Assembly: GCA_022606425.2 (NCBI GenBank)
Contig: JAHDVF020000581.1
Span: 682,001-746,000 of the forward strand
From: Lepidostoma basale
Taxonomy: Eukaryota > Arthropoda > Insecta > Trichoptera > Lepidostomatidae
Direction of reading: 5' to 3'
Length of the DNA stretch: 64,000 nt
Below, piece after piece: positions 51,876 through 62,127 of the stretch. A program made the translations under genes and the position numbers. How positions within the stretch are numbered: the first letter of the stretch is position 1; every line of letters begins with the position of its first letter. Under the pieces are notes generated by a model. That model was not told where the DNA came from, made no database searches, and saw only the letters and a list, made by a program, of their open reading frames with translations.

Positions 51876-52559
51876 TGTATGGTTTATATTGAAGAAAATC
51901 AATAAATTGTTTTTAAAGTACCATTTATATATAATTTATTACAATCTTTTAATATGGAATCAAGGGAACATTCCTATTATGTTTAATAAAAAACTTTATA
52001 CAAAAATCTATATTTAGTTTTTATATATTCCGCTTTTAGATAATCTATATAAGAATTAGAATGGAAATATTGCGAAGCATAGATTAAATTTCGAATAACA
52101 TTTTTCCTTTCATTGTAATGTGTAAAAGTTATACGATGTTCTTAATCAGGGATCGGAAACCTTTTTCAACAAAAAAAGGTTTTGGTTGTGTTTAAAAAGG
52201 TATAAAAGGCTTTAGAAGGTTATTCTGCACTGGGAAAGATTCAATGTACACTGAACTAAAGGGTTTAACCTAAGAATTTTCCAATATTACTCTGTACATA
52301 TAATTTTTTTAACGAAAATTTATTCAAAAGAGATTTAGGTAATTGACAAATTTTTATATTTATTAATATGCAGTATTTTATAATTTTACTTTTCTTTTTA
52401 CTATTGAAGCATTTCATAAAAACACACATTTCGAAATGGGAATACTACAATCAAACAATGAAACTCATATATGTCTGGATGATTTTTTGATGACGAAGCA
52501 CAAATGCTCTCCCTAGTTCTCCACATAAAACAGAGACACAATGTTTTTGCTAAGTGTAT
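51876..52559. other. AT-rich spacer
   Basis: Nothing supported. A possible hAT-like terminus (CAGGGATCGGAAACC at 52147) has no partner end. Confidence 0.35.
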
Positions 52560-53065
52560 GAAAAATTATTAAACTTATCGATATAAAATAATAAAACACT
52601 GTGTATTTAACCACGGTATGGTTATTATAATTGATGCAAACTAGTTTCGCTTGGACCCAAGCTTCATCGGGGTAGTATTACAATATTGATGTTGTTGATT
52701 GAAATTTCTTGGTAGACATTCATTGTAAATAATGAAAAAAAAATAAAAAAATAAGAATTTTTCTGTTTATTTTTAGTGTAAAATCTACTTATTAATTTTC
52801 GTCTTCGAAGACGAAAATTAATAAGTAGATTTTACACTAAAAATAAACATAGAAAAATTCTTAAATTTTTATTTTTATTTTCATTATTTAAGTATAACAA
52901 TAGCCAAAAGTTGTTATACTGCCCTGATTAGGCTTGGGTTAAATCGAAACTAGTTGGCATCAAATATAATAACCAAACCGTGGTTAAGTACAAAGCATTT
53001 CATTATTTTATATCTATAAGTTTAAAATGTCTAACCATAAAGTGAGTGCTTCATATGAAAATTTA
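52560..53065. mobile_element. I-family fold-back, 500 bp palindrome
   Basis: An inverted repeat of about 500 bp centred between 52806 and 52807, inside GTCTTCGAAGAC. The inner about 130 bp is nearly perfect. Outer arms are ATAAAATAATAAAACACTG (52583) and its complement near 53000. Minus hammerhead at 52639-52670; the plus counterpart at 52924-52956 (CTGATTA, ATCGAAACTAGTTGG) is decayed. Confidence 0.88.
52639..52670 (-). ncRNA. Hammerhead-like motif (I family), one core change
   Basis: Minus strand: CCGATGA (consensus CTGATGA), stem II GCTTGG-GT-CCAAGC (strongly paired), GAAA, stem III ACTAGT, cleavage base T. Stem II and stem III sequences are changed relative to other I copies, yet still pair. 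Confidence 0.62.
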
Positions 53066-53199
53066 ATAATTTATTCATCTGATTTTAACCCAAAAATATT
53101 TTTATTAAATTTCAGTACGATCGTATAATTTATTATTTCGAGAACAATTATGTAAACCTATTGAAATATGAAATAATTAATACGAATGAAAATGTACGT

Positions 53200-53510
53200 G
53201 TTTTAATAAAAATATTTTATAAACTGTAATATATCAAATGTCAAATTTTCGTGATTTTTCGATCCTTATGTGTTGTTCCTATGTCAATTTGAATAATTTC
53301 TTTGATAAAATTTTGAAGTTTTTTTGGATAATAAATTATTAACACCTGATGATGTCAACATAGGTTGACGAAACAGCTGTCGCGTAAAATTAAAATACAA
53401 TTGTGATACATAAAACAAAGTTTTTTTAATTTTACAGTTTACAATGTTAAAGTATCATAGTGTTTCGGTCAAAACAATGGACTATTTAAAATTATGTCAT
53501 TAGAATGATC
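53200..53510 (+). mobile_element. H-family arm with intact hammerhead
   Basis: The interior (ATATCAAATGTCAAATTTTC, CAATTTGAATAATTTCTTTG) leads to the hammerhead at 53346-53381 and the outer arm ACAAAGTTTTTTTAATTTTA, AGTATCATAGTGTTTCGGTC at 53415-53475. The opposite arm is absent. Confidence 0.78.
53346..53381 (+). ncRNA. Hammerhead ribozyme motif (H family), fully paired
   Basis: CTGATGA (53346-53352), stem II GTCAAC-ATAG-GTTGAC (six perfect pairs), GAAA (53370-53373), stem III ACAGCTGT (53373-53380), cleavage base C53381. It is the cleanest copy in the window. Confidence 0.85.
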
Positions 53511-53744
53511 GATTTTTTTTATATTGAGAAAAAATCAACTTATGTTTGTGGCTTCGACCGGTTTCGACAGCTCGCTGGCATCTTTTAGAGAAGATGGCTG
53601 ATCCCAGAAGATGAAGCTTATTTTTTATGAGCACGTAAATTATTTTTTTCATTATAAAATGTTAATTGTTATATTTATAGTAAGTATTTAGAAATGTTGA
53701 AATTTTTGTTTTCTCATAACATGTCGAGATAAAATAAATCAAAT
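53511..53744. other. Segment with an I/K-like hammerhead relic
   Basis: GACCGGTTTCGACAGCTCGC at 53558 keeps GAAA and stem III ACCGGT on the minus strand, but no catalytic box follows. CATAACATGTCGAG at 53716 is a K-type arm end. Confidence 0.45.
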
Positions 53745-54100
53745 TGAACAGTCCATTGTTTTGGCCGAAACACTATTATTATTATTTTATTATTATATAT
53801 TCCACCACTAATATTTTCTCCTATAAATAGTAACTAACCGTTCTTTTAATTAAAATATTTAGATACCTAACTTAATGTCAGCAAGAACTTCAAAAGTATA
53901 TCAAAGAAAATATTCAAATTAACATAGGAACAAATAAACATAAAGATTCGAAAAATCACGAAAATTTGACATTTGATATATTATTGTAACACCTGATAAT
54001 GTCATCATAGGTTGATGAAACGGCTGTCGCGTAAAATAAAATACAATTGTGATACAGAAACAAAGTTATTTAATTTAACAGTTTAAAACAAATTGTATTT
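53745..54100 (+). mobile_element. H-family copy with near-intact hammerhead
   Basis: The outer arm CATTGTTTTGGCCGAAACAC at 53753, the interior in inverse orientation (CGAAAATTTGACATTTGATA at 53960), the hammerhead at 53993-54028 and the outer arm GTTTAAAACAAATTGTATTT. Confidence 0.75.
53993..54028 (+). ncRNA. Hammerhead-like motif (H family), G8 lost
   Basis: CTGATAA in place of CTGATGA (the catalytic G is now A), stem II TGTCATC...GGTTGAT partly paired, GAAA, stem III ACGGCTGT, cleavage base C. The change should abolish cleavage. Confidence 0.6.
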
Positions 54101-54642
54101 TGATTAAGTAAATATTTGTATAATGGGCGGTAAAGCTAATATATAAATAAGAAATATTGTATATCACTTTTTCTTGCAGACAACAAGTTATTTTTACACC
54201 AGCTTACATTGTAAATGAAATGGCTTGACTCAAAAAACTTGGTAGTAAAAAATGAGAAAGGGTCCCCTCGCCTGGCGCCATCTATCATCCAATAAGCGAA
54301 AGTGCACCTCAACACATGGCCCATTAGTGCAGGAACTTTATGAGTAATGCCGCGGGGCGGGCAGTTTTATTACCGTGCCGTGTTTCTGCCCCATAGGAAA
54401 ACTAATGGAGCAAACACGGCTGTTCGATTCGTCTTTCTGCCGTCTGAGGTATGTGGGATACTTTGTATTTAATGCCTAATTGAACGATATAATGCTTTTA
54501 CATGAGTCATCGTCGATACAATGTAAAAAAGAGTTTCTTAAAAGAAACGATTTTTTTTGTATACGACAGGTATTTAGAACCCAATTACTGTATACATTTT
54601 ACATTTACAAAAATAAATGTTAAAATAAAACAATTGTGGTAT
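54101..54642. other. Unique segment
   Basis: GC-balanced at 54230-54450 (CTCGCCTGGCGCCATCTATC at 54267), unmatched; no supported gene. Confidence 0.35.
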
Positions 54643-55144
54643 TTACAAAATATTCTAGTGCATGTATGGAAGTGAAGCTTGGAGCTGGCAAAAGAAGGAT
54701 GAAAGCAGGATAAACGCCGTAGAAATGAGATCACTAAGAAGAATGTGCGGGAAAACGTTGTATGATAGAATACCGAACGATGAAATAAGAAAGAAATGTA
54801 AGGCAGATGACTGCATCATGGATAAAATTAAAAAAGGATCCCTGAGATGGTTTGGACATATGGAACGAATGGATGAGAGTAGAATGGTTAAAAAGTTGTA
54901 CACAAGCAGCGTGAGTGGGAATAGAAGCCGAGGACGACCGAGGAAAACATGGCATGACCAAATTAACCAATTACTAAAAGGCGACCACATTCGAAGTCAG
55001 AATTATCGACGTGCGTGCATGGTGCGATGTATGAATGTGGAGGAAGCCCGAGAGGTGTGCCAGGACAGGCCAGTGTGGCGATCCATCCTCTCTGCCTACC
55101 CCTCCGGGGAAATGGCGTGATGGTTAGTTAGTTAGTTTTTTTAG
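54643..55144 (+). pseudogene. Family A RTE-like LINE with 12 bp target duplication
   Basis: A single open frame of 152 codons: MYGSEAWSWQKKDESRINAV, EMRSLRRMCGKTLYDRIPND, KKGSLRWFGHMERMDESRMV, GRPRKTWHDQINQLLKGDHI and MNVEEAREVCQDRPVWRSIL to the natural stop after AYPSGEMA. GTTAGTTAGTT tail at 55124-55136. CAATTGTGGTAT at 54631-54642 and 55145-55156. The best preserved and probably youngest copy. It lacks palm and endonuclease, so it is a 5'-truncated dead copy. Confidence 0.95.
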
Positions 55145-55191
55145 CAATTGTGGTATGTACCTATATCATATTATGATCCTTAAATAATGTA

Positions 55192-55925
55192 TAGGTCAAC
55201 ATTTTGAATGCATACAAATTCTTGTAGACAAATACTGGATTTCACCCATTGCGGATAAATTATTTTAATTTTATAAGGATTAATTGTATCTCAATAGAGA
55301 CGGTGGTCGTAAGAAGGGTAGAATGGGGAATGTTGTTAAACATAAAGCGATCGCTCAACCCAACCAATGACAGGGCATAAGTCCTGTCAGCGCCTCGGCC
55401 ACCACCTTCTGTTCCCAGAAAACAATTAACATCTTCGTCTCTATTGATATACAATTAATCCTTATAAAATAAAAATAATTTATCCGCAATGGGTGAAATC
55501 CAGTATTTGTCTACAAGAATTTGTATGCATTCAAAATGTTGTTGTATAAAATAGCTGGTCCAAGTAAATTTGGAAAGACATCTCCAGGCGAAATCTAGTA
55601 CTGTATGATTTGCAGAGACTTTCACAGTACATTAATAAAGGTTTTCTGTTTAATGCTTTCCAATCTTAATAGATGACGCTAGTGTAGAGTGAACTTAAAA
55701 ATGTAAAGATAGGCGTGGAATCCTACCGTATATACAAGTTCCAAAAAATTGTCAGCCGTGGTGGTCGTAAGAAGGGCGGAATGGGGAATGTTGTTAAACA
55801 TAAAGCGATCGCTCAACCCAACCAATGACAGATCATAAGTCCTGTAAGCGCCTCGGCCACCACCTTCTGTTCCCAGAAAACAATTTACATCTTCGTCTCT
55901 ATTGAGATACAATCAATCCTTATAA
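55192..55925 (-). repeat. Family E repeat, two tandem units plus inverted end
   Basis: From the right: unit 1 (55555-55920) and unit 2 (55305-55540), both minus, joined head to tail by the TTATCCGCAATGGGTGAAAT and AAATCCAGTATTTGTCTACA block. At 55305 the sequence flips: the outer end GGATTAATTGTATCTCAATA (55277) and the block CCCATTGCGGATAAATTATT (55247) are in plus orientation. So it is a tandem array capped by a 110 bp inverted repeat. Confidence 0.85.
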
Positions 55926-56300
55926 AATGTATAGGTCATTTGGAGAATGTCCACATTGACTGACACCTCATTCAAGAGCACCATACCCCGGGTCATTGTA
56001 TGCTGCGCCAAGACATTTGTCCTGCTATGCGGTATGCACAACATATCGTGTCTTCTAGCGCGAGCATACCTGTCCGGTGCATTGAGACCATAACACTCTA
56101 AGAGGTATGGGCTATCAATGAGGTTACGGAGTATTTTAAATCCTAAGATCATCAATGTACCTTTTCTTCTTGATTCGAGACTGCGGTACTCTGTGTTAAT
56201 CAATAGATCATTGTGGTGCATAAACCTTGGATATACCCTATTCATCCGCATGTAGAGTTATCTCAGAATTTTTTTCTGGATTTGTTCTAATACCTTCACA
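55926..56300 (-). pseudogene. Jockey-like LINE (D type) polymerase C-terminus
   Basis: Minus frame of 112 codons: MRMNRVYPRFMHHNDLLINT, LESRRKGTLMILGFKILRNL, IDSPYLLECYGLNAPDRYAR and CIPHSRTNVLAQHTMTRGMV, then VDILQM. Upstream, LEQIQKKILR is in register up to one stop. Same layout as the D copies at 34 and 47 kb, but a different subfamily. An E repeat abuts its 3' side. Confidence 0.82.
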
Positions 56301-56399
56301 TTTTTTTTCTTCAATCTGATTTTGTGTTTATTGGTTATTTTTTCTTCAATCTGATAATAGACGAACTCGTATAAAAGATCCAATCGCTAAAACTAGGAT

Positions 56400-56715
56400 A
56401 TAGGATGGGAGAGAAAATTGTTAATGTGGTCTGCAATGCGGACGATGCTATAATCATAGTTGAGAATAACAATGACCTATACAAATGCTGGACGGAGAGC
56501 GATGGGGATATTTTAAAATGGAATAGACAGCGAAGGAAGGACTGGTACGGTCATGTCCAAAGAATGAAAGAGTGGACACCACCAGACTCCTCTATATTGC
56601 TCTACATAATCAGCCTCACGGGACTCGTCCTCGTGAAAGACCTCCTAAAACACCTCACAGGAGGAGCAACCATCTGGAAAACAGGCCACATAGGTCTACA
56701 ACAAAGAAAAAGAAG
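56400..56715 (+). pseudogene. RTE-like LINE with catalytic ADD box fused to C-terminus (C6)
   Basis: GEKIVNVVCNADDAIIIVEN contains the reverse transcriptase motif C (normally F/YADD, here NADD), followed by NNNDLYKC. It then jumps by internal deletion to DILKWNRQRRKDWYGHVQRM, the C-terminal segment, with GGATIWKTGHIGLQQRKRR at the end. The 115-codon frame is open but lacks most of the enzyme. Tail AAAGAAAAAGAAGAA at 56704. Confidence 0.82.
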
Positions 56716-56729
56716 AATTTTATTAAACA

Positions 56730-56920
56730 ATGATGTAAAACTCCACGCTTAATACTCACGTTCAATATTGATGAAAACGTCAGTTTTCTAGAAGTTTTAT
56801 TACGTGTTATGAGAATGGCATGTTAAGCCTTTCTAGGGAATTATCAAATGTTATGAAGAAAATCATCGAGGACAATGTTATAAAATAATAAAACGTTTAG
56901 AAAATGTACGTTTTCATCAA
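56730..56920. mobile_element. L-family copy
   Basis: AACAATGATGTAAAACTCCA, CAGTTTTCTAGAAGTTTTAT, GAATGGCATGTTAAGCCTTT and GGAATTATCAAATGTTATGA follow L order. GAAAC and the CTGA box are not preserved. Confidence 0.6.
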
Positions 56921-57709
56921 TTTTTAATACTGTTTTTTTTTATGTAAAGAACTTTGGTTGTTTATAAATTGATATATAATACAATATTATAATTCAAATA
57001 AAAAATATGAAAATCTTATATTGACTATTCAAATTTTTGGAGAAGAATGACATGTTTTAGTATTCGACTATTTTGATATCTTGAATGTCCATCTTGTTTG
57101 ATTGATTTTAAAATTGAGGCATCTTTGAAATCTTCTGAGATAAATGAAATAAACATAAAATAAATAACAATTGTTTGTAATAATTGAATAATATTAAAAC
57201 GTAATGTTTTTTATTTAAATTTATGATGGAAATTTTTCCATTATTTGTTCATTGCAAATAAGGAAAAAAAAAGTTTTTGTATAAAATTCCTTTGTAATAC
57301 AGATTGAGTTTTTATTAGCATTTTATATGGACAAACTTTTATGTAGGTACCAATAGATGGCAGATAGATTCAAACATTCCCATTTTAAATAATTTGAAGG
57401 TCACAGATTCTCAAAATAAAATATTTACGTAAGCGAGTGAATAAAACATTATAACATACTCAAAGATACTCGTACTCATCCTATCATAACATATAATACA
57501 TAATATATTATACAATATGTATTATGAGGTTCCCAAAGTTTCGAGGGAGCTAAAGTTTTCGTTCTCCGCTAATCACTTCAATAACTATCTAGACAGTTCG
57601 CAAGAAAGTGTACAATCATTCATTATCAGTTCAAAGAGGATATTTTTACACCCCGGAGGTAAAGTTTGTTAAGCCCTTTATCGTTGTTTCGAAGAATTAT
57701 TTATATATA
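56921..57709. other. AT-rich spacer
   Basis: No feature is supported. Confidence 0.35.
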
Positions 57710-57860
57710 ATTAATACGAATGCTAACGTATGTTTTCTAGTAATTTTAATAAATTTTATAGGAATGGCGTGTTTCGCCTTGTAACGCATCATTAAATGTT
57801 GATACTTGATAAAGCCTTAGCTTAACATTTGATAATACAAGATACTTGAATTTGAAATGA
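57710..57860. mobile_element. L-family arm
   Basis: GAATGGCGTGTTTCGCCTTG, ACGCATCATTAAATGTTGAT and CTTGATAAAGCCTTAGCTTA resemble L copies at 42.4 and 56.8 kb. Confidence 0.5.
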
Positions 57861-57934
57861 TGGATTAAACAAGTTCATGCGATCTTAGGTTTACAAATTT
57901 TTGGTACTGTTGGTAAATATGTAAAGGGCCTTTA

Positions 57935-58310
57935 ATGGGGCGCTCCATTTTTAATCGCTCATGTAGAATGTCCATTGTAGCGCTCGCTGTGTACTATGTA
58001 GCGCTGTCTTGTTAGAATTATATATATTTTTTGTATCCATATCATCCAGTTAAGGCCACAAGAGCCTCAAATTTATGCATTAAACGATGTATTGTAGACT
58101 CTGCAGATTGGCCATGAATGCCATAAATTGGCGCTGATTTTGATAATCAATTTTAACATTTTTAAAGCATTGTTGAAGCATGTAGCGTTCAACGGAAAAA
58201 TGTTAAGAATAAATAAGTATTCTTGTCAAATATGACATCTATAATTTTACAAAAATGGTCGCTACAGGCTGTCAAAGTTTGAGCGTCCCTATTGAAAAAC
58301 CCTTTGACCA
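57935..58310 (-). mobile_element. Tc/mariner-like element relic with inverted ends
   Basis: AAAGGGCCTTTAATGGGGCG (57935) and, on the minus strand from 58310, AAAGGGTTTTTCAATAGGGA are diverged terminal repeats continuing CGCTC...GTAGCG. On the minus strand, ERYMLQQCFKNVKIDYQNQR and QFMAFMANLQSLQYIV resemble the first helix-turn-helix region of IS630-type transposases, with stops. Short and inactive. Confidence 0.5.
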
Positions 58311-58484
58311 CCAGGATACAATACTTACAGCAAAGCTATGATGGCCATTTAAAAAAAATTATAATTCATGTATAATGTCATTAAATTTGTTTTAATGTAA
58401 AATAAAAATTATGGCAATATCACTTAGACAAGTTGTTTGATTTCATTTCAATGTTCGAGCGCTTTTAATGAAATACCCTATATT
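58311..58484. other. AT-rich spacer
   Basis: The end (TTCGAGCGCTTTTAATGAAA, complement GGGTATTTCATTAAAAGCGC) again resembles the TIR of the preceding element, perhaps a second copy end. Confidence 0.4.
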
Positions 58485-58734
58485 CAGTGGCGGTACTCCC
58501 ATAGAAGCCCAGAAGCCCGGCTTGCGTAAGAAATTTTGAATCAAAACCCTAAAATCTACGTAATCATGCCCCCGCGTAAACCAATAACCCACCAAATCAC
58601 CTTCCAACAATGTTCCCATCAGACGTAAGAGGAATAGTCACAAGAGATGAACCTCTGTAAGCCAGAAGGGGGTTTGATTCAAAAATTTCTTACGCAAGCC
58701 GGGCTTCTGGGCTTTTATGGGAGTACCACCACTG
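58485..58734. mobile_element. 250 bp hAT-like MITE carrying a LINE 3' end
   Basis: Ends CAGTGGCGGTACTCCCATAG and CTTTTATGGGAGTACCACCA-CTG are inverted repeats of about 62 bp, flanked by CCTATATT (58477-58484) and CCTATAAT (58735-58742), 7 of 8 bases matching. The interior (58550-58670: AATCACCTTCCAACAATGTT, CAGACGTAAGAGGAATAG) is the 3' end and stop region of the jockey-like LINE at 1.1-1.2 kb. Confidence 0.87.
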
Positions 58735-58742
58735 CCTATAAT

Positions 58743-59474
58743 ATAGTATCTTCAGTAACCCACGCGACGTTTTGTGAATCAAATATTGGTTTAGTACTCA
58801 ACTGATGAATAAATATAATTCTAATAAGCAGTAGTCATAACGGAGGCGAAATTGCAACACGCGCGAAAACACAAAGTAAAATTCTCTTCGCAGTGAAGGT
58901 AATTGCGATTTTCTCGGAAATAGACAATCTTTACTAGTTTGCTTTGCTTTAGAACTGCAAAATATTTTCTTTGAAAGTTTATTTTATTTCAGCGAAAACT
59001 ACATCAATTGCGCTCTTTGCAGCAATTCCAAAGATATATGATAATTACATTTTTCTCTATTCATTTGTTCGTACACATATTTGATTTTCTTAATCTTCAA
59101 CCACTGTTATTTCCATTCGCATTATTTAGATATTTTTAGCATATTGTTTGTTACTTCAATATTTTACTTTTCGTTCATATGTTTTGAACTTATTTCTGCA
59201 GCATTTATTTTACTACATAAGTAATTCAGCCAGACCAATGTTTTGATTTCATTCATGAAATTTCACTCTGACTGAAGTTAAAATTCCATTATAAATTTCA
59301 ATATTTGGTCTGATCTAGGACACTTGGGTTCAATTCTCGACACGACCTAATTCCATCCTCATAATAATGAGCTGCTAGTTTTGCTCACATTGAAGATTAT
59401 AAAATAAATAACAATTGATTTCAATCATTAAATTTTTTTTAAATAAAATATGTAGTTTATAAATAAAAAAAGTG
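58743..59474. other. Unique AT-rich segment
   Basis: No gene or repeat is recognised. Confidence 0.35.
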
Positions 59475-59745
59475 ACACGTTTTCCTGGATCTTCCTCTAT
59501 TTCTGGTTCCATTTACATCGTTAACATATATTTTTTTTACCTTTCATTATTTTGTTAATAACACGATCATTCGCACCGCATTCACTTCTTATATTTTCAT
59601 ATAACACTATCATACACAAAGTATCCACACATTTGTCTAAGAGATCTCATTTCTACTGCATTTATTCTACTTTCATCCTTCTTTTGCCAGTTCCATGCTT
59701 CACTTCCATACTTAAGGGTCGGAAGATCACCGGGAGTACCCTGAT
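59475..59745 (-). mobile_element. Family A LINE, internal fragment
   Basis: Minus strand: PTLKYGSEAWNWQKKDESRI (complement of 59660-59720), NAVEMRSLRQMCGYFVYDSV, NECGANDRVINKIMKG and then VNDVNGTRNRGRSRKTCH to 59475. It lacks the 3' end. Several stops. Confidence 0.82.
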
Positions 59746-60544
59746 GTCAGTAACGATATAAAAACCAATAATCTTAAAAACAATTTAAACGACTTTCCTC
59801 TTGCGAGTAAAATTACAGACCTTTAATAAATATCAAGATATTCCATCCCTTATCCATAGGTCGAAATGAAATTCTCCCCGTAAACAAATTCTCACAATAT
59901 CTCATGTTATTGCGTTATTTATCATGTTCAAACTGTCGGCAATCTGTTCAGAAGGGGATAATCAAAACTCGCTACATTCACATTTCCCACGCCGTTCGGT
60001 TTCCCGCTGGAAAAAAGGGAAAAATCCTTTATAAATCTTCCTTTCACCGAGGACCCAATGCGGAGCCCTGAGGGAGCCCTGTGGGAGGCCCGGGTATCTC
60101 TGAGAGACAATAAATCTCTCCGTGGCAGCGATACCGCACTATGTATTGCGAGCGCTGCATACAAACTTTAATGTTCTCCTTTCACTCGGATGCGCGCTAA
60201 TTTCATTGTGACAGTTTGCTAGCGGCTCAGTTTGTATTTTAAACGTACATGTACGTGGGTCTTTATCTGACTTAGCTACCACGCGTAATATGCGAATAAA
60301 CGCTTCAAATACCGAAATGTGAACTTAATTGAAAATACTATATATTCTGATATTGTATATACAAGTACATTCTGAACGGCTCCTTCGTAAGTTGTACATA
60401 AATCATTTCATAGAAATAATTAAATTCTCTTATCGTACATGTACTTTAGTTTGAGATAAGTGGCAATAATTTGCGGATCATCTCAAGTCCGAATGTAAAA
60501 AATATGCTCAAGTATTCAGATATTTAAAAATATTTCTTAAATTT
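59746..60544. other. Unique segment
   Basis: 59930-60240 is GC-balanced. A 78-codon minus frame (59928-60164, MYAALAIHSAVSLPRRDLLS) is unrecognised and without other support. Confidence 0.35.
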
Positions 60545-60625
60545 TCCATTGTTTTGGCCGAAACACTATGATATTTTAACATTATAAACTGTTAAATTAA
60601 AAAACTTTGTTTTATATATTATAGA
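60545..60625. mobile_element. H-family outer arm
   Basis: CATTGTTTTGGCCGAAACAC, TATGATATTTTAACATTATA and AAAAAACTTTGTTTTATA match the outer arm at 9608-9675. The ribozyme part is missing. Confidence 0.75.
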
Positions 60626-61194
60626 TTATCTTAGTATATAGTATTTGGATGACAAACTTTGTATATTATAATATTAATATATAATTTCATATAATAATGA
60701 AACAGGAAACGACAATATGTAAAAAACATTTTAGCATTACGCTTGTGGAAAATGGTATTGACAGATTCATCAGATCATTCCTTATATTTTTTTAACGAAA
60801 GAATAAAAATATTGGATTTTGTTTTCATATTGTCTGCTTGAAATTCGACAATCCCGCTTTATTGCCTCAAAAGGCGAACTGTATTTAAAAAGAAAATCCC
60901 TTTGAGAAAAATGTTCCGTGGAATCAAGGAGATTGGCGTCATTTTTAAATCAAATTTCCGCCTCATTCATTTTAAAGTCAAGCTCGAGCAGACTAATAGA
61001 AAGGGGCTTAGAAGATATACGCATTCTGTTGAGAGATTGGGGAGAGAGTTCCACTTTGGTCTTTTCCCACGCGGATAAACAGGTTATTGAATCTTTGACA
61101 TAAGGATTCGATCATATTACGGCAAAGTTCTCACCCTGTTTGAAAAATAATCTTCAGTTTCCATTCATTTCAATCTTCCTTGTGCGGATGATAC
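60626..61194. other. Unique segment
   Basis: 60850-61130 is less AT-rich. A 61-codon plus frame (60918-61103) is unrecognised. Confidence 0.35.
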
Positions 61195-61755
61195 ACAAAT
61201 GCAGAAGACGCACGTAAAGTACTATGGATATTAAAACAAGGCGTTCAGACTTTCATCAAGACAAGTCTTCGGCGGTATCAGGTTGTCCCAAGGATATAAT
61301 ATGGAAAAAAAAGTATATGAGAACTGACAGTAAGGTCAGAATATATAAAACCTGCGTAAGGCATGTACTTACATATACCATTGAGACCAGAGCGGATACC
61401 ACAAGAACGAAGGCTAAAGTACGGGTAGCATAGGTGAGGACGCTGAGGATGATAGCAGAAAGGACTATTCGAGATAGGGTGAAGAACACGGCTATCCGCG
61501 AGATCTGCAAGGTGGAGGATGTCGTGAGATAGGGCAGACAACGCAGAAGATACTGGAATGCGCACGTGCAGAGGATGGATCCCACCAGAATCCCACACGC
61601 TGTGGCGCATCAGATTCCTGCCGGCTGCCGTCCCCCCGGAAGACCGCCGAAGAGATGGAGAGATAGTTGGGAGTCAACCTCCCAAAAGAGGCCAGCCTGA
61701 TTTCAGGAACAGACCAAATGTCTATAAGGAGAAAAAGACGAAGAAGAAGTATAGA
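61195..61755 (+). pseudogene. RTE-like LINE (C1), longest copy
   Basis: KYMRTDSKVRIYKTCVRHVL and TYTIETRADTTRTKAKVR (61224 frame) correspond to the YGxExxxx region. Then VRTLRMIAERTIRDRVKNTA, REICKVEDVVR, RYWNAHVQRMDPTRIPHAVA and PAGCRPPGRPPKRWRDSWES follow in another frame, and the 3' end GAAGAAGAAG at 61739. One internal stop and at least one frameshift. Confidence 0.87.
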
Positions 61756-61839
61756 CGTCGCGTCGGTAGTATTCTCACAAGTTGACAACGAATGCGTTTC
61801 ACGTAAACACCTCAAATGCATAGTTAATTTGACTAAATT

Positions 61840-62015
61840 CATTCATTCAATAGAAATATTAATTGAGTCGAAGCGTCGCCCTAGTACAAATTTCGGGAAT
61901 CGAACCTTTGCAGTAGCCGGCCCATCAGCCTGGAACAATCTTCTTTCATACATTATAGGGCAAGTGCTATTCCAAGAACCAGCAAAAATGTTACACTTTG
62001 ATGCAAATTAATACC
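61840..62015 (+). pseudogene. Family F (L2-like) LINE, internal fragment
   Basis: IESKRRPSTNFGNRTFAVAG, PSAWNNLLS (61860-61945). It then breaks into a short sequence (CAAGTGCTATTCCAAGAACC) that recurs at 62690. Truncated at both ends. Confidence 0.75.
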
Positions 62016-62127
62016 TTGGATTGAAACTTGCGAAAAATACCAGGTTGAAATAGCAAATTAAGAACTATAAGGGTTTTACAATGTCAAATTAAGAGGTGGT
62101 ATAAAATAATTTAAAAAAAAACTATTT

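Noticed and set aside
52147..52250. hAT-like MITE starting CAGGGATCGGAAACC
   Set aside because: No matching inverted end or 8 bp duplication was found nearby.
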